DNA of 42,317 bases from Fibrobacter intestinalis (lineage in GTDB: Bacteria > Fibrobacterota > Fibrobacteria > Fibrobacterales > Fibrobacteraceae), in the NCBI RefSeq assembly GCF_900167415.1, contig NZ_FUWU01000026.1:1-42317 (forward strand), in the 5' to 3' direction. Below the pieces are notes generated by a model. That model was not told the DNA's origin and searched no databases. It was given only the letters and a program-made list of their open reading frames with translations. Made by a program: the position numbers and the translations under genes. Each line of letters opens with the position of its first letter. The first letter of the stretch is position 1. Shown here piece after piece: positions 1-8,266 of this stretch.

Positions 1-39
1 TTTTGTGGGGTGGAATTGGATATTGCGTCATAGCGAGAA

Positions 40-235
40 GGGGGAATTCGGTTATCAGTTATTAGTTTTCAGTTGTCAGTTTCAACCCTCAACTCCCAAC
101 TTTCAACTAACCACTAATCCCTAACCATGGTTCGACAACCGGTTGCTGAGCCTGTCGAAGCACACCAACCAAGCAAATCGAGGTGGAATTTTATATATAA
201 ATCCCAATCGAAGGGCACTAATCCCTAACTTGCTA
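40..235. repeat. Intergenic mosaic repeat, copy 1
   Basis: This non-coding stretch is built of short recurring phrases: variants of CAGTTATCAGTT and CAACTCCCAACTT, then CTAATCCCTAACC, then a GGTTGCTGAGCCTGTCGAAG unit and CAATCGAAGGGCAC. The same phrases recur at seven or more other intergenic sites in this window, always outside genes. I see no coding potential in it. Nothing else is visible in the first 240 bases. Confidence 0.75.
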
Positions 236-241
236 AGCTCT

Positions 242-279
242 AAAAAACAAGCCGCCGAACTGGGAGAAATTCGGCGGCT
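242..279 (-). terminator. Rho-independent terminator of ahcY
   Basis: Read on the minus strand, a perfect 10-bp stem (AGCCGCCGAA paired with TTCGGCGGCT) with a 10-nt loop is followed by TTGTTTTTT. It lies 19 bases past the ahcY stop codon. Confidence 0.9.
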
Positions 280-298
280 CGAATCCAAATGTGAAAAA

Positions 299-1759
299 TC
301 AGTACCGGTAAAATTCCACTTTATAAGGGCCTTCGACCGGAACGCCAATGTAATCGGCTTGCGCTTGGGTCAGCGTTGTCAAATGAACGCCGAGTTTTTC
401 TAGATGGAGGCGCGCCACTTTTTCGTCCAGAATTTTCGGGAGAGTGTAAACGGTTCCGGACTGGTAATGGCATCCGGCGACAGTCGGCTTGTTGTTGGCG
501 TTGAGCCACAAGTCGATTTGGGCAATGGTCTGGTTTGTAAAGCTAGCGCTCATGACAAAGCTCGGATGTCCGGTTGCGCAACCCAAATTCAAGAGGCGGC
601 CTTCGGCGAGCACCAGAACGCTGTGTCCATCGGGAAAGATCCATTCGTCGTATTGAGGTTTGATTTCGTTGCGGATAATGCCCGGGATTTTCTTTAATCC
701 GGCCATGTCGATTTCGTTGTCAAAATGCCCGATGTTTCCCACGATGGCGCGGTGTTTCATCTTGGACATCTGTGCTGCGGAAATGATCATGGTGTTGCCC
801 GTCGTGGTGACGAAAATATCGGCGAATCCGACGACTTCATCGAGAGTCTTGACTTCATAGCCTTCCATGGCGGCCTGGAGTGCGCAAATCGGATCGATTT
901 CCGTGACGATGACGCGCGCGCCTTGACCGCGAAGGGATTGTGCACAGCCTTTGCCTACGTCGCCGTAACCGCAGACGACGGCGATTTTTCCGGCCATCAT
1001 GACATCTGTCGCTCGGTTGATGCCATCGATCAGGGAATGGCGGCAGCCATAGAGGTTGTCGAACTTGGACTTGGTGACAGAATCGTTCACGTTGATGGCG
1101 GGGAATTTTAAGCGGCCTTCTTTTGCCATCTGGTAAAGGCGATGCACGCCGGTCGTGGTTTCTTCGGAAACGCCCTTCAACGCTTCACGGGCGCGGGTCC
1201 ACTGTTTCGGGTCTTTTTCAAAAATCTTTTTGCAGGTGGCCAAAAAAACTCCCCATTCTTCGGAATCTTTAGCGGGGTCGAAGTCTGGAACTTTCCCGGC
1301 GTCTTCAAATTCCGCACCGCAGGTGACGAGCATGGTCGCGTCGCCGCCGTCATCGACAATGAGATCCGCGGTTTTGCCATCCGGCCAGACAAGAGCTTTG
1401 GCTGTGTTTTCCCAGTATTCTTCGAGGGTTTCGCCCTTCCATGCAAAAACGGGAACGCCCTGCGGATTTTCCACAGTTCCTTTTTTGCCGACGACGACCG
1501 CCGCTGCCGCGTTGTCCTGGGTGCTAAAGATGTTGCAGCTGACCCAGCGGACGTCTGCGCCGAGTTCGGTCAAAGTTTCAATCAGGATGGCCGTCTGCAC
1601 GGTCATGTGGAGAGAGCCCATAATGCGGGCTCCGGCAAGGGGCTTTTGCCCTGCGTATTCTTTGCGGAGTGCCATGAGGCCCGGCATTTCGGTTTCGGCG
1701 AGGTCGAGTTCCTTGCGGCCTTCGACGGCGAGATTCAGATCCTTGACTTTAAATTCCAT
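299..1759 (-). CDS. ahcY: Adenosylhomocysteinase (SAH hydrolase)
   Basis: This enzyme reversibly hydrolyses S-adenosylhomocysteine to adenosine and homocysteine in the cytosol, removing the product inhibitor of SAM-dependent methyltransferases. The 486-residue product has the expected family length. Visible features are the substrate-domain motif [10 protein letters not shown] near the N-terminus, the [14 protein letters not shown] segment, the Rossmann NAD motif GYGDVGKG, and the C-terminal K-x-x-x-Y-R-Y tail whose lysine and tyrosine complete the partner subunit's NAD site. The frame stays open for about 67 codons further upstream, but those codons (including a run of Pro and Lys from a homopolymer tract) do not look like the family. 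The chosen ATG follows AGAGGA at good spacing. It is a single gene, with a terminator behind it and rpmH divergent in front. Confidence 0.96.
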   Translation of the reverse strand: MEFKVKDLNLAVEGRKELDLAETEMPGLMALRKEYAGQKPLAGARIMGSLHMTVQTAILIETLTELGADVRWVSCNIFSTQDNAAAAVVVGKKGTVENPQGVPVFAWKGETLEEYWENTAKALVWPDGKTADLIVDDGGDATMLVTCGAEFEDAGKVPDFDPAKDSEEWGVFLATCKKIFEKDPKQWTRAREALKGVSEETTTGVHRLYQMAKEGRLKFPAINVNDSVTKSKFDNLYGCRHSLIDGINRATDVMMAGKIAVVCGYGDVGKGCAQSLRGQGARVIVTEIDPICALQAAMEGYEVKTLDEVVGFADIFVTTTGNTMIISAAQMSKMKHRAIVGNIGHFDNEIDMAGLKKIPGIIRNEIKPQYDEWIFPDGHSVLVLAEGRLLNLGCATGHPSFVMSASFTNQTIAQIDLWLNANNKPTVAGCHYQSGTVYTLPKILDEKVARLHLEKLGVHLTTLTQAQADYIGVPVEGPYKVEFYRY

Positions 1760-1879
1760 CGGTTCCTCTTGAAAAAGAAATTTATATGCGTAAATATAAA
1801 AAAGCGCATAAACCTTCGGAGGCTGCCATTTGATTTTTTCAAGAATCGTGCCGATGGTCAGGGAATCCCGGTAAGCGCG

Positions 1880-1900
1880 TTTTTTTTTGGGGGGGGGGGG
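1880..1900. repeat. Homopolymer tract T9-G12 upstream of ahcY
   Basis: Nine T are followed directly by twelve G on the plus strand (C12-A9 on the ahcY sense strand), about 120-140 bases before the ahcY start. A pure 12-base G tract is long enough to slip during replication. In the ahcY frame it would encode Pro-Lys repeats if translation began at the weakly supported upstream ATG at 1921. Otherwise it sits in the promoter or leader region. A sequencing length error is also possible here. Confidence 0.8.
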
Positions 1901-2082
1901 AGCGAATGGTTCATCGGACATGCTAATTGTTCGTTTTGCGATGAGGAATAAAATCGGCAAATCTTTGACAAGAAATTTTTGTCAATGTGTTCTGGTGGGA
2001 AATTTCTTTGTATTCAACATTCTTTCAACGTTTTGTCCACATTTGATGGCGAAAACGCCCGCATTCCCCAGAACGCTATCCC

Positions 2083-2110
2083 TTGTGAAGTGGATTTTTT
2101 TTACTATCTT
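2083..2110 (+). promoter_or_regulatory. Probable rpmH promoter
   Basis: TTGTGA at 2083-2088, a 16-base spacer and TATCTT at 2105-2110 form a plausible promoter 53 bases before the rpmH start. The downstream box reads TATCTTTA, close to the TATCTTTG seen in front of glgP and prs in this window. Confidence 0.5.
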
Positions 2111-2162
2111 TAGGACTCAAAAGTTTTTCATGGCGATTACTGTCGCCTAAGGGTTTAGAATT

Positions 2163-2318
2163 ATGAAAAGAACATTCCAGCCGCACAATCGCAAGCGTAA
2201 GAACACTCACGGTTTCCGTTCTCGTATGGAAGACCGTTGGGGTCGTGCCGTACTTAGCCGTCGTCGCGCTAAAGGCCGCAAACGCCTCACCGTCAGCGAT
2301 ACCATTTATAAAAAGTAG
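2163..2318 (+). CDS. rpmH: 50S ribosomal protein L34
   Basis: This is a 51-residue, very basic protein of the large ribosomal subunit. The sequence starts [20 protein letters not shown] and ends in the Lys/Arg-rich GRKRLTVSD tail typical of bacterial L34. It opens the conserved rpmH-rnpA-yidD-yidC block. In most bacteria dnaA lies just upstream in the opposite direction; here ahcY holds that place. The first codon of rnpA lies only a few bases downstream, so the two are almost certainly co-transcribed. Confidence 0.97.
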   Translation: MKRTFQPHNRKRKNTHGFRSRMEDRWGRAVLSRRRAKGRKRLTVSDTIYKK

Positions 2319-2326
2319 GGCTTCGT

Positions 2327-2665
2327 ATCCCCAGCCTTCGCTCTTTTAGGCTCGGTTCGGAGTCTAATTACCGACAAATAGCCCATCAAGGAAAGCGCGT
2401 TCACGCATCGTCTTTGACAATGCGCTGGATGGAAAGCCCGGATGGGGTTTGTCGTTTTTGCTTTTTAGCGAAAAAAAAGAATGGAAATGCGGTTTATCGC
2501 AATCGTTGCCGTCGCATTCTCCGCCCGATTTTTTTTGAAATGGCCAAAACAATTTCCGTTCCTGTCTGGGCGATGATTATTGTCAATGACAAAGAGGACG
2601 AAATGACTTCTGGGCGACTGCACAAGGCGTCGCGAAAGATTTTTGAAAAAATGGGTTGGGTATGA
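2327..2665 (+). CDS. rnpA: Ribonuclease P protein component
   Basis: RnpA is the protein subunit that binds RNase P RNA and helps it mature tRNA 5' ends. The family signature is visible as GNAVYRNRCRRILR, and the N-terminal helix region SLRSFR...YRQIAHQGKRVHASSLTMRW also fits. The frame is closed upstream by TAA at 2309-2311, and no ATG, GTG or TTG occurs before TTG at 2414. Starting there would remove about 29 residues that match the family and leave 83. I place the start at ATC 2327 (112 residues, normal length), six bases after AGGG at 2317-2320, as a non-canonical initiation codon. This start is provisional; a sequence error is the alternative. The stop overlaps the yidD start (ATGA). Confidence 0.85.
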   Translation: MPSLRSFRLGSESNYRQIAHQGKRVHASSLTMRWMESPDGVCRFCFLAKKKNGNAVYRNRCRRILRPIFFEMAKTISVPVWAMIIVNDKEDEMTSGRLHKASRKIFEKMGWV

Positions 2666-2919
2666 GCAAGTTCGACGGACGGCGTTTTCTGGAAGAGGCC
2701 TTGATTTTCCCGATTCGCGTTTACCGGAAAATTCATCCTATTTTTTTTCGTGGAGTCTGTCGCTTTACGCCGACTTGCTCCGCTTATGCGATAGAAGCGG
2801 TTCGGGTGCACGGGATATGCAAAGGTTTTTATCTTGCTGTTTTTCGAGTGTTGCGTTGCAATCCCTTTTGTAAGGGAGGCTACGATCCTGTTCCGCCAAA
2901 GAAAGAGAAGCTAATATGA
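2662..2919 (+). CDS. yidD: Membrane protein insertion efficiency factor YidD
   Basis: This small inner-face membrane-associated protein supports YidC/Sec-dependent insertion of membrane proteins. The 85-residue product has the family core CRFTPTCSAYAIEA, then HGxxKGFYLA, RVLRCNPF and GGYDPVP. An amphipathic, basic N-terminal helix precedes it. The ATG at 2662 overlaps the rnpA stop and its own stop overlaps the yidC start, both as ATGA, so rnpA, yidD and yidC are translationally coupled. Confidence 0.95.
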   Translation: MSKFDGRRFLEEALIFPIRVYRKIHPIFFRGVCRFTPTCSAYAIEAVRVHGICKGFYLAVFRVLRCNPFCKGGYDPVPPKKEKLI

Positions 2920-4748
2920 ACAAGAACACCTTAATCGGACTCATTCTTCTGGTCGGCCTGTTTATTTGGTCGATGTCCTTATCCACGAATCGCGCAAAAG
3001 AAGCGCAAGCCGTTGCGGCGCAAAAAGCGAAAACGGAACAATCGGAAAATCAGCGCAGCGGCGCACTTCGGACTCCCGAACTTTCTCCGCTGGATACGGC
3101 GAATCTTGTCCCGGCGACATTGGCTCCGGCTGCGAAAACTCCGGAAGTGGCTGCGGATTCTGTGAAGGACTCTTCGGTTGCGCTTGCACCGATTGCCCGT
3201 CAAAAAATCAAAGTGGAAACCGAACATTTTACGGCGGTCTTTGACAATCGTGGAGCCAAGATTACGAGCGTCGTGGTCAAGGCTCTCAAGGATTCTGCTG
3301 GAAACTATCCTGAAATTATCGCCGATACGACTTTGGGTGCTTTAGCGCTGAAAGTGGACGGGGTCGATCTTTCCGAACAGATGTTCTCCGTGCCGGAAAA
3401 TACGCCGGATTTTATTCGCGTCGAAAGGGACACGGCTCTCTCCTTTACGTTCCAAGATCCCAACGGAAACAAAATCATTCGCCATTTCGCCTTTACACCA
3501 AAGGGCGTTTCCATTCAGCAAAAGATTTTCTTTGAAGGATTCAAACCCAACGATTACGAACTTCTTTGGTTGGGCGGCATGAAGGAAACCGAAGAATTTC
3601 CAAAGGGAAAAAGCTTTGGCGGAGGCAGCTATTTCTTTAGCGAAGTCGTCTTTAACGATATGGTCGGCGTGGAACGGGAAACGGTCCGCGACCGCGAAAA
3701 ATTCAATGCCGAAACGGGAAAAATGCTTTGGGCGGGAATGCGTCGCAAATATGTTGCCGCCGTCATTAAATTCCCCGAAGCTTCGGAAGCGACCCTTTTG
3801 GCGGAACACTTTACGGCGCGAGGTTCAGATAGCAAGGATCCGGGCACGTACAAACTAACTGTTTCCGACAATATGAACGGAGCCAACACTCTAGCGTTTG
3901 ACTTTATGATTTTGCCGCTGAATTGGCAAGACATCAAGAGCTTTGATTTGGGATTTGAAAAAATCATCGTGAGCGGTTGGAGCTGGTGCGGTGCGGACGT
4001 TTGGTTTGTCGCCCTCTGCGGATTTTTGCTCTGGCTTTTGAAGTTCTTCTATTCCATTATTCCGAATTACGGTGTTGGCATTATTCTGATTACCATTCTG
4101 GTGCGCATGATTACAACACCGCTGACGCTGAAGCAACTCCGTTCGACGAGCGCGATGAGCAAGCTGAAGCCGGAAATCGATGCCATCAATGTGAAATACC
4201 GTTCGGATCCGCAAAAGAAGCAGGCGGCGATTCTGGAACTCTATACGAAGAATCACATCAATCCGATGGCGTCTTGTACGGGCGGCTGCTTGCCCATGCT
4301 GATTCAGATGCCGATTTTCTTTGCGCTCTTTATGGTGTTCGGTCGAGCGATTGAATTGCGCGGAATGCCATTTATCGGTTGGATTACGGATCTTTCTCGC
4401 TCCGATGTGATTTGGAACGGCATAACGATTCCATTCATCATGCCGGACGGCATTGCGATTCTCCCGATTGTGATGGTTTTCACCACTTATTTCCAGACGA
4501 AACAGTCCATGTCTTCGATGACGGATCCTGCGCAACAGAAAATGATGGTCTGGATGATGCCCATTATGATGTTCCTTTTCAGCGCGGTCATGCCGTCGGG
4601 ATTGGTGCTCTACTGGATTATTTCGAATCTGTGGGGAATTGGCCAGTATGCCTTGGTCAATCGGGCGCGCCGGAAAGCAAATGAATTAGAATCTGGAAAG
4701 CTCAAGGGCAAAAATGTTCAAGATGCCGTGATAGTGAAAAAGAAATAA
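2916..4748 (+). CDS. yidC: Membrane protein insertase YidC
   Basis: YidC inserts and folds inner-membrane proteins, alone or with SecYEG. The 610-residue length is that of the Gram-negative form. It has an N-terminal membrane anchor (about residues 6-24), a Ser/Ala-rich linker, a large periplasmic beta-domain (about 95-340), and the conserved 60KD_IMP core. The core begins near YGVGIILITILVRMITTPLTLKQ, continues with a cytoplasmic helical hairpin, and has further membrane segments around GGCLPMLIQMPIFFALFMVF and the C-terminus. The tail is basic (KGKNVQDAVIVKKK), as is common for ribosome contact. It is the last gene of the rpmH block and is followed by a strong terminator. The jag and mnmE genes that often follow are absent. 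Confidence 0.97.
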   Translation: MNKNTLIGLILLVGLFIWSMSLSTNRAKEAQAVAAQKAKTEQSENQRSGALRTPELSPLDTANLVPATLAPAAKTPEVAADSVKDSSVALAPIARQKIKVETEHFTAVFDNRGAKITSVVVKALKDSAGNYPEIIADTTLGALALKVDGVDLSEQMFSVPENTPDFIRVERDTALSFTFQDPNGNKIIRHFAFTPKGVSIQQKIFFEGFKPNDYELLWLGGMKETEEFPKGKSFGGGSYFFSEVVFNDMVGVERETVRDREKFNAETGKMLWAGMRRKYVAAVIKFPEASEATLLAEHFTARGSDSKDPGTYKLTVSDNMNGANTLAFDFMILPLNWQDIKSFDLGFEKIIVSGWSWCGADVWFVALCGFLLWLLKFFYSIIPNYGVGIILITILVRMITTPLTLKQLRSTSAMSKLKPEIDAINVKYRSDPQKKQAAILELYTKNHINPMASCTGGCLPMLIQMPIFFALFMVFGRAIELRGMPFIGWITDLSRSDVIWNGITIPFIMPDGIAILPIVMVFTTYFQTKQSMSSMTDPAQQKMMVWMMPIMMFLFSAVMPSGLVLYWIISNLWGIGQYALVNRARRKANELESGKLKGKNVQDAVIVKKK

Positions 4749-4767
4749 GGTTGTTTTTTTGATTTTG

Positions 4768-4795
4768 AACTGCTCGATATTCGGGCAGTTTTTTT
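4768..4795 (+). terminator. Terminator after yidC
   Basis: A 10-bp stem (AACTGCTCGA with TCGGGCAGTT, one wobble) and a TAT loop are followed by a run of T. It lies 20 bases beyond the yidC stop. Confidence 0.92.
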
Positions 4796-4956
4796 GTTTG
4801 TCGAGGAAGGTCTCCAAGGGTTCTTTGTTTTGAATAATTTGGATGCTTCGCCTTCCCATGGAAAACGGAATGCTAGATCCGTTTCTTCTATTTTCCCAAC
4901 TTTTAACTTTCAACCAATCGAAGGGCACGGACCACTTGTAATAAGCCCCGAAATTT

Positions 4957-6141
4957 TTACCCCTTACTCTTCTCTTTCAGCAAATCATGCCTTTTGGCGT
5001 GGATAAGCCCGAGTGCCAAATAGAAAACGGAAAGCAAAAACAGCTTGAGCAAATTCGGAGCGACTTCTTGAAAATCGGCACCGATGTTTTGAATGCTAAG
5101 CCAAGCGGGAATGGCATAAGTCGAGGGAAAGAATGCTCCAAGCACTTGAAGCCATGCGGGCATATTTCCTTGAGGCCAGCTGAATCCCGAAACGAAAAGC
5201 ACTAAAATCGGAACGGCGGCGAACAGGGCGAGAGCCGATTCTCGGCGGGAAAAGAATTGTGAAATCCACATTCCCATATTGACGACGCTTCCCAAAAAAA
5301 GAATTCCGAAGAGTAACGTCAAAAAAATGTTTCCGCGATCGGGAAAATCGAAAATAGGGTAAATTACGGTTTTATAAAAGAACAGGGCGCAAAGATAGTG
5401 TAGAATAAAAGCGGAAGATCGTCCGAAGTAGCGCAAGAGCAAAGGAGCGTTTTCCGTGTCTTCGTGCCCTTGAAGCCATTTAAAGGGACGATTTTTTTGA
5501 GGGCCGCCCATGACGCAGATTCCGATGAGGCATGTCTGTTGCAAAATAATCATAAGGACTGCGCAAACCGCATAGATGCCGTAGCCTCCAGAACGGTTGA
5601 ACATCCGGAAAAACTGGGTTGGGATGGGGTTGCGAATCGCTTTTGCTTCGGCCAGAGTGTGCCCGTTTGCGACGATGCGCTTGACTTGCGTGGTTGCGCC
5701 GACGGTTTCTGCGGCTGTTGCAAAGGCGCTGGCGATGTTGCCGTATAAAAGGATGAATGCGCCGTGGCAGTAAACGCCCAGAGAGAGATTGTTTCCTTTG
5801 ATAAGGTCCGATTCCATGCCTTCGGGAATTTTCATATAGCAATAGATGGTTTCATCGGCCAGGGCGCGTTGAGCATCGATTTCTTTATCGTAAATGGCGA
5901 CAAGAGTGTCTTCTTGCATTGCCGAAGCCATTCGGATAATTTGCCGGGAAACGGCTGAATGGTCTTCATCGACAATGGCGGCGGGAGCTTTATTGACGAT
6001 TTCATGAACGTAAGGATACGGATAATAGAATGCGTACAAAAGAACGCCGACGACAATGACGAGAAAACATGCGGGATCCCGAAAGAACATTTTCCATTCG
6101 GTCAGGACGATGTGAAAGAACTGGTCTATTCGATGGAACAT
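4957..6141 (-). CDS. ABC-2 type exporter permease (second of pair)
   Basis: This 394-residue inner-membrane protein has the ABC-2 (YhhJ/YbhR-like) layout. There is one N-terminal membrane helix (FLVIVVGVLLYAFYYPY), a periplasmic domain of about 150 residues, then five to six membrane helices, including a conserved FVSGFSWPQGNMPAWLQ segment near the end. The ATG at 6141 follows GGGAGCG and overlaps the end of the preceding permease gene by 16 bases. It is the last gene of the tolC-hlyD-permease-permease operon. No ATP-binding protein is encoded in or next to the operon, so the energising subunit must come from elsewhere. The substrate is unknown; related systems export drugs, lipids or polymers. 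Confidence 0.85.
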   Translation of the reverse strand: MFHRIDQFFHIVLTEWKMFFRDPACFLVIVVGVLLYAFYYPYPYVHEIVNKAPAAIVDEDHSAVSRQIIRMASAMQEDTLVAIYDKEIDAQRALADETIYCYMKIPEGMESDLIKGNNLSLGVYCHGAFILLYGNIASAFATAAETVGATTQVKRIVANGHTLAEAKAIRNPIPTQFFRMFNRSGGYGIYAVCAVLMIILQQTCLIGICVMGGPQKNRPFKWLQGHEDTENAPLLLRYFGRSSAFILHYLCALFFYKTVIYPIFDFPDRGNIFLTLLFGILFLGSVVNMGMWISQFFSRRESALALFAAVPILVLFVSGFSWPQGNMPAWLQVLGAFFPSTYAIPAWLSIQNIGADFQEVAPNLLKLFLLSVFYLALGLIHAKRHDLLKEKSKG

Positions 6142-7271
6142 TTTTCGCGCTCCCGATTCAGATTTTTGCGGATTCGAAATCCTTGAGCCAAAACGGCGAC
6201 CAGAATCCAAAACAGAAATTCCATGGCGAGAATTTCAAAAGAATGTCTTGCCCGCACTGTTCCTATCTGCCCGAAAAAAAATGCCGACTGGAGCTGCATA
6301 AAATGGGTGATGGGTAGCACGAATGCCCAGCAGCGAATAGGAAAGGGCATCGCCATCAACGGAAAAGTTTGCCCGCAAAAGGCGAATGCAGGGCCTCCGC
6401 TTACCGCCGCGGAACTCAAGGCGACTCGCATTTCCCCGACGATGCCGGCGAAAGCAGCTCCTGCGGCAAGGCAAGTCCCCACCATTAAAAATGCGCCTCC
6501 GAACAAAAGGACCTGTTGAATGGCTCCGAGTTCTGGCATGCCGTTTCGGGCAAGCAAAAGCATTCCGCAAAATTCCGTTCCGAGAATGAAAAATGCCGGA
6601 AGGAATCTTCCCCCGAATGCACAAAGCAGAGAATTCTGTGCTGCGATTTCAAACCATTCCCGAGTTTGTTTTTCCCTTGTCGGGTACGAAAAAATGTAGG
6701 CCCCTAAAAGCATCGCGATGACGTGAAAGAGGGCGACCACCAATCCGATTCCCAAAAAGCGTTCGTAGTTTCCCGTCGGATTGCCGATGAGATGAATTTC
6801 TGTAGTGATCGGCGGGGCGACGACGTTCTTGACCAAGACCGCTCCGACGGTGGCAACGGCGATGCGCAGGTCGTTTGTAATCAATTTGCTGGTCAGCAGG
6901 GATTGGCCGTTGGTGTAAACGCTGACGGTTGGCGTTTCGTAACGGAGCGCGTACTTTTCCAAATCGACGGGAATATCGACAAAAGCCAGAATTTCTCCAC
7001 TTCGCATTGCCGATGCGCATTCCGAAATGCTTTGGCAGCGTTTGGATATTTTGACTGTCGGGGTTGCTTCGATGGCGCGCAAAAGGCGGTCCTGCAAGGG
7101 TCCGCCCCCTTCGGCAATGACTCCTACTGGCAGGTTGCTGGGCGATTCTTCGGAAAAAAGCGACAGGATGCCCAGGCATAAAAACAAGGGGAAAATAAAC
7201 AGCAAAATGTGCAGCAGGGGATTCCACTGCAAATAGGCGTCTTTTACTACGGCAAAAAACTTTTGCGGCAA
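6126..7271 (-). CDS. ABC-2 type exporter permease (first of pair)
   Basis: This second ABC-2 permease (381 residues from the chosen start) has an N-terminal helix (LLHILLFIFPLFLCLGILSLF), an extracytoplasmic domain, and about five C-terminal membrane helices. It pairs with the next gene, probably as a heterodimer. Two TTG starts are possible. The one at 7301 would overlap hlyD by 13 bases but has no ribosome-binding site. The one at 7271 follows CGGGAG by eight bases and is preferred. Confidence 0.82.
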   Translation of the reverse strand: MPQKFFAVVKDAYLQWNPLLHILLFIFPLFLCLGILSLFSEESPSNLPVGVIAEGGGPLQDRLLRAIEATPTVKISKRCQSISECASAMRSGEILAFVDIPVDLEKYALRYETPTVSVYTNGQSLLTSKLITNDLRIAVATVGAVLVKNVVAPPITTEIHLIGNPTGNYERFLGIGLVVALFHVIAMLLGAYIFSYPTREKQTREWFEIAAQNSLLCAFGGRFLPAFFILGTEFCGMLLLARNGMPELGAIQQVLLFGGAFLMVGTCLAAGAAFAGIVGEMRVALSSAAVSGGPAFAFCGQTFPLMAMPFPIRCWAFVLPITHFMQLQSAFFFGQIGTVRARHSFEILAMEFLFWILVAVLAQGFRIRKNLNREREKCSIE

Positions 7272-7288
7272 AAGAATATTCTCCCGAA

Positions 7289-8266
7289 TTATTTTTTCCA
7301 AAGAGCGGTCATGCCGGGGCGCAGTCCTTCGACGGGAGCTTTCGGGCGCAGGCGAATTTCAAATGTCTTCAGGTCAAAGCCTCCGCTTTCCCGGCTGCTT
7401 TTCCAGATGGCGTAATTTCCGGCGCTGGCAATGTAATAGACTTCCATCGGTATGGTCTTTTCTAAAGCGGGAATGAAAATGGAAAATTCTTTTCCTTTGG
7501 ATACGTTTTTCAACGCGTCTTCCCGGATGTTGAAAACCGCCCAGGCTTCTTTTAAATCGGTGATGGCGACGACGGGCATTCCGGCTCCGACGACTTCGCC
7601 TTCTTCTGAAATTTTAAGCGTGATTTCTCCGGAAATCGGGGCGAGGATTTTTGTTTCTTTCAAATAAGCATTGACTTCGGCTTTGGCTCCATTCGCTTGC
7701 AGAACGAGAGCGTTTGCTGCCGCTTTGTCTTCGGAACGAGCTCCGTTTAGAGCCATCGTGTATTGCGCCTTGGCCGCTTCCCATTGGGCGTCCGCCGCAT
7801 TTTTTTGGGTTTCCGCTTCGTCGCGCTTTTGAACGGGGAGCACGCTGTCGTCGTATAGTTGCTGCACGCGCTCGTACGTGCTTTTGGCCAGTTTCATCGC
7901 CTGCTCCGCTTTTTCCATCATGGCTTTGGCGGCATCGATTTGTTCGCTGCGGGAACCGTTTTTCGCTTTGGTCGCTTGCGCTTTGGCCGCTTTGTATGCG
8001 CCTTCCGCCTGTAATTTTTTGGCTTCCACTTCGGGGGAGTAGATTTCGGCGATGATATCGCCTGCGGTTACGCTGTCTCCTTCGTGAACGGAAAATTTGC
8101 TGATGCGCCCGGCGAGTTTTCCCGCGACCATGACGCGTCGGGCATCGATTTGCCCTTGCTGATATTCCTGCTGTGGGACAAAGGCAAAATGCCGAATGGC
8201 CCCGAATGCCGCAATGATTAAAGCGACAATGACTGTCAACATCAAAATGGCCGGAATCTTTTTCAT
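7289..8266 (-). CDS. HlyD-family periplasmic adaptor (membrane fusion protein)
   Basis: This periplasmic adaptor links an inner-membrane exporter to a TolC channel. It has 325 residues: an N-terminal membrane anchor (about residues 5-25), a first half biotin-lipoyl domain (AGKLAGRISKFSVHEGDSVTAGD), an Ala/Lys/Glu-rich coiled-coil hairpin (about 80-185), the second lipoyl half (ILAPISGEI), then a beta-barrel domain. The length and layout resemble YbhG/YhiI adaptors of ABC-2 exporters. The ATG overlaps the tolC stop (ATGA) and follows GGAG. Confidence 0.9.
   Translation of the reverse strand: MKKIPAILMLTVIVALIIAAFGAIRHFAFVPQQEYQQGQIDARRVMVAGKLAGRISKFSVHEGDSVTAGDIIAEIYSPEVEAKKLQAEGAYKAAKAQATKAKNGSRSEQIDAAKAMMEKAEQAMKLAKSTYERVQQLYDDSVLPVQKRDEAETQKNAADAQWEAAKAQYTMALNGARSEDKAAANALVLQANGAKAEVNAYLKETKILAPISGEITLKISEEGEVVGAGMPVVAITDLKEAWAVFNIREDALKNVSKGKEFSIFIPALEKTIPMEVYYIASAGNYAIWKSSRESGGFDLKTFEIRLRPKAPVEGLRPGMTALWKK

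Noticed and set aside
1760-1960. N-terminal extension of AhcY and a possible SAH riboswitch in the leader
   Set aside because: The extension is unlike the family and has a poor start context. I could not find the paired elements of an SAH or SAM riboswitch in the leader.
2020-2050. Single DnaA-box-like TTGTCCACA upstream of rpmH as an origin
   Set aside because: It is one mismatched box without a cluster or AT-rich unwinding region, which is not enough to call an origin.
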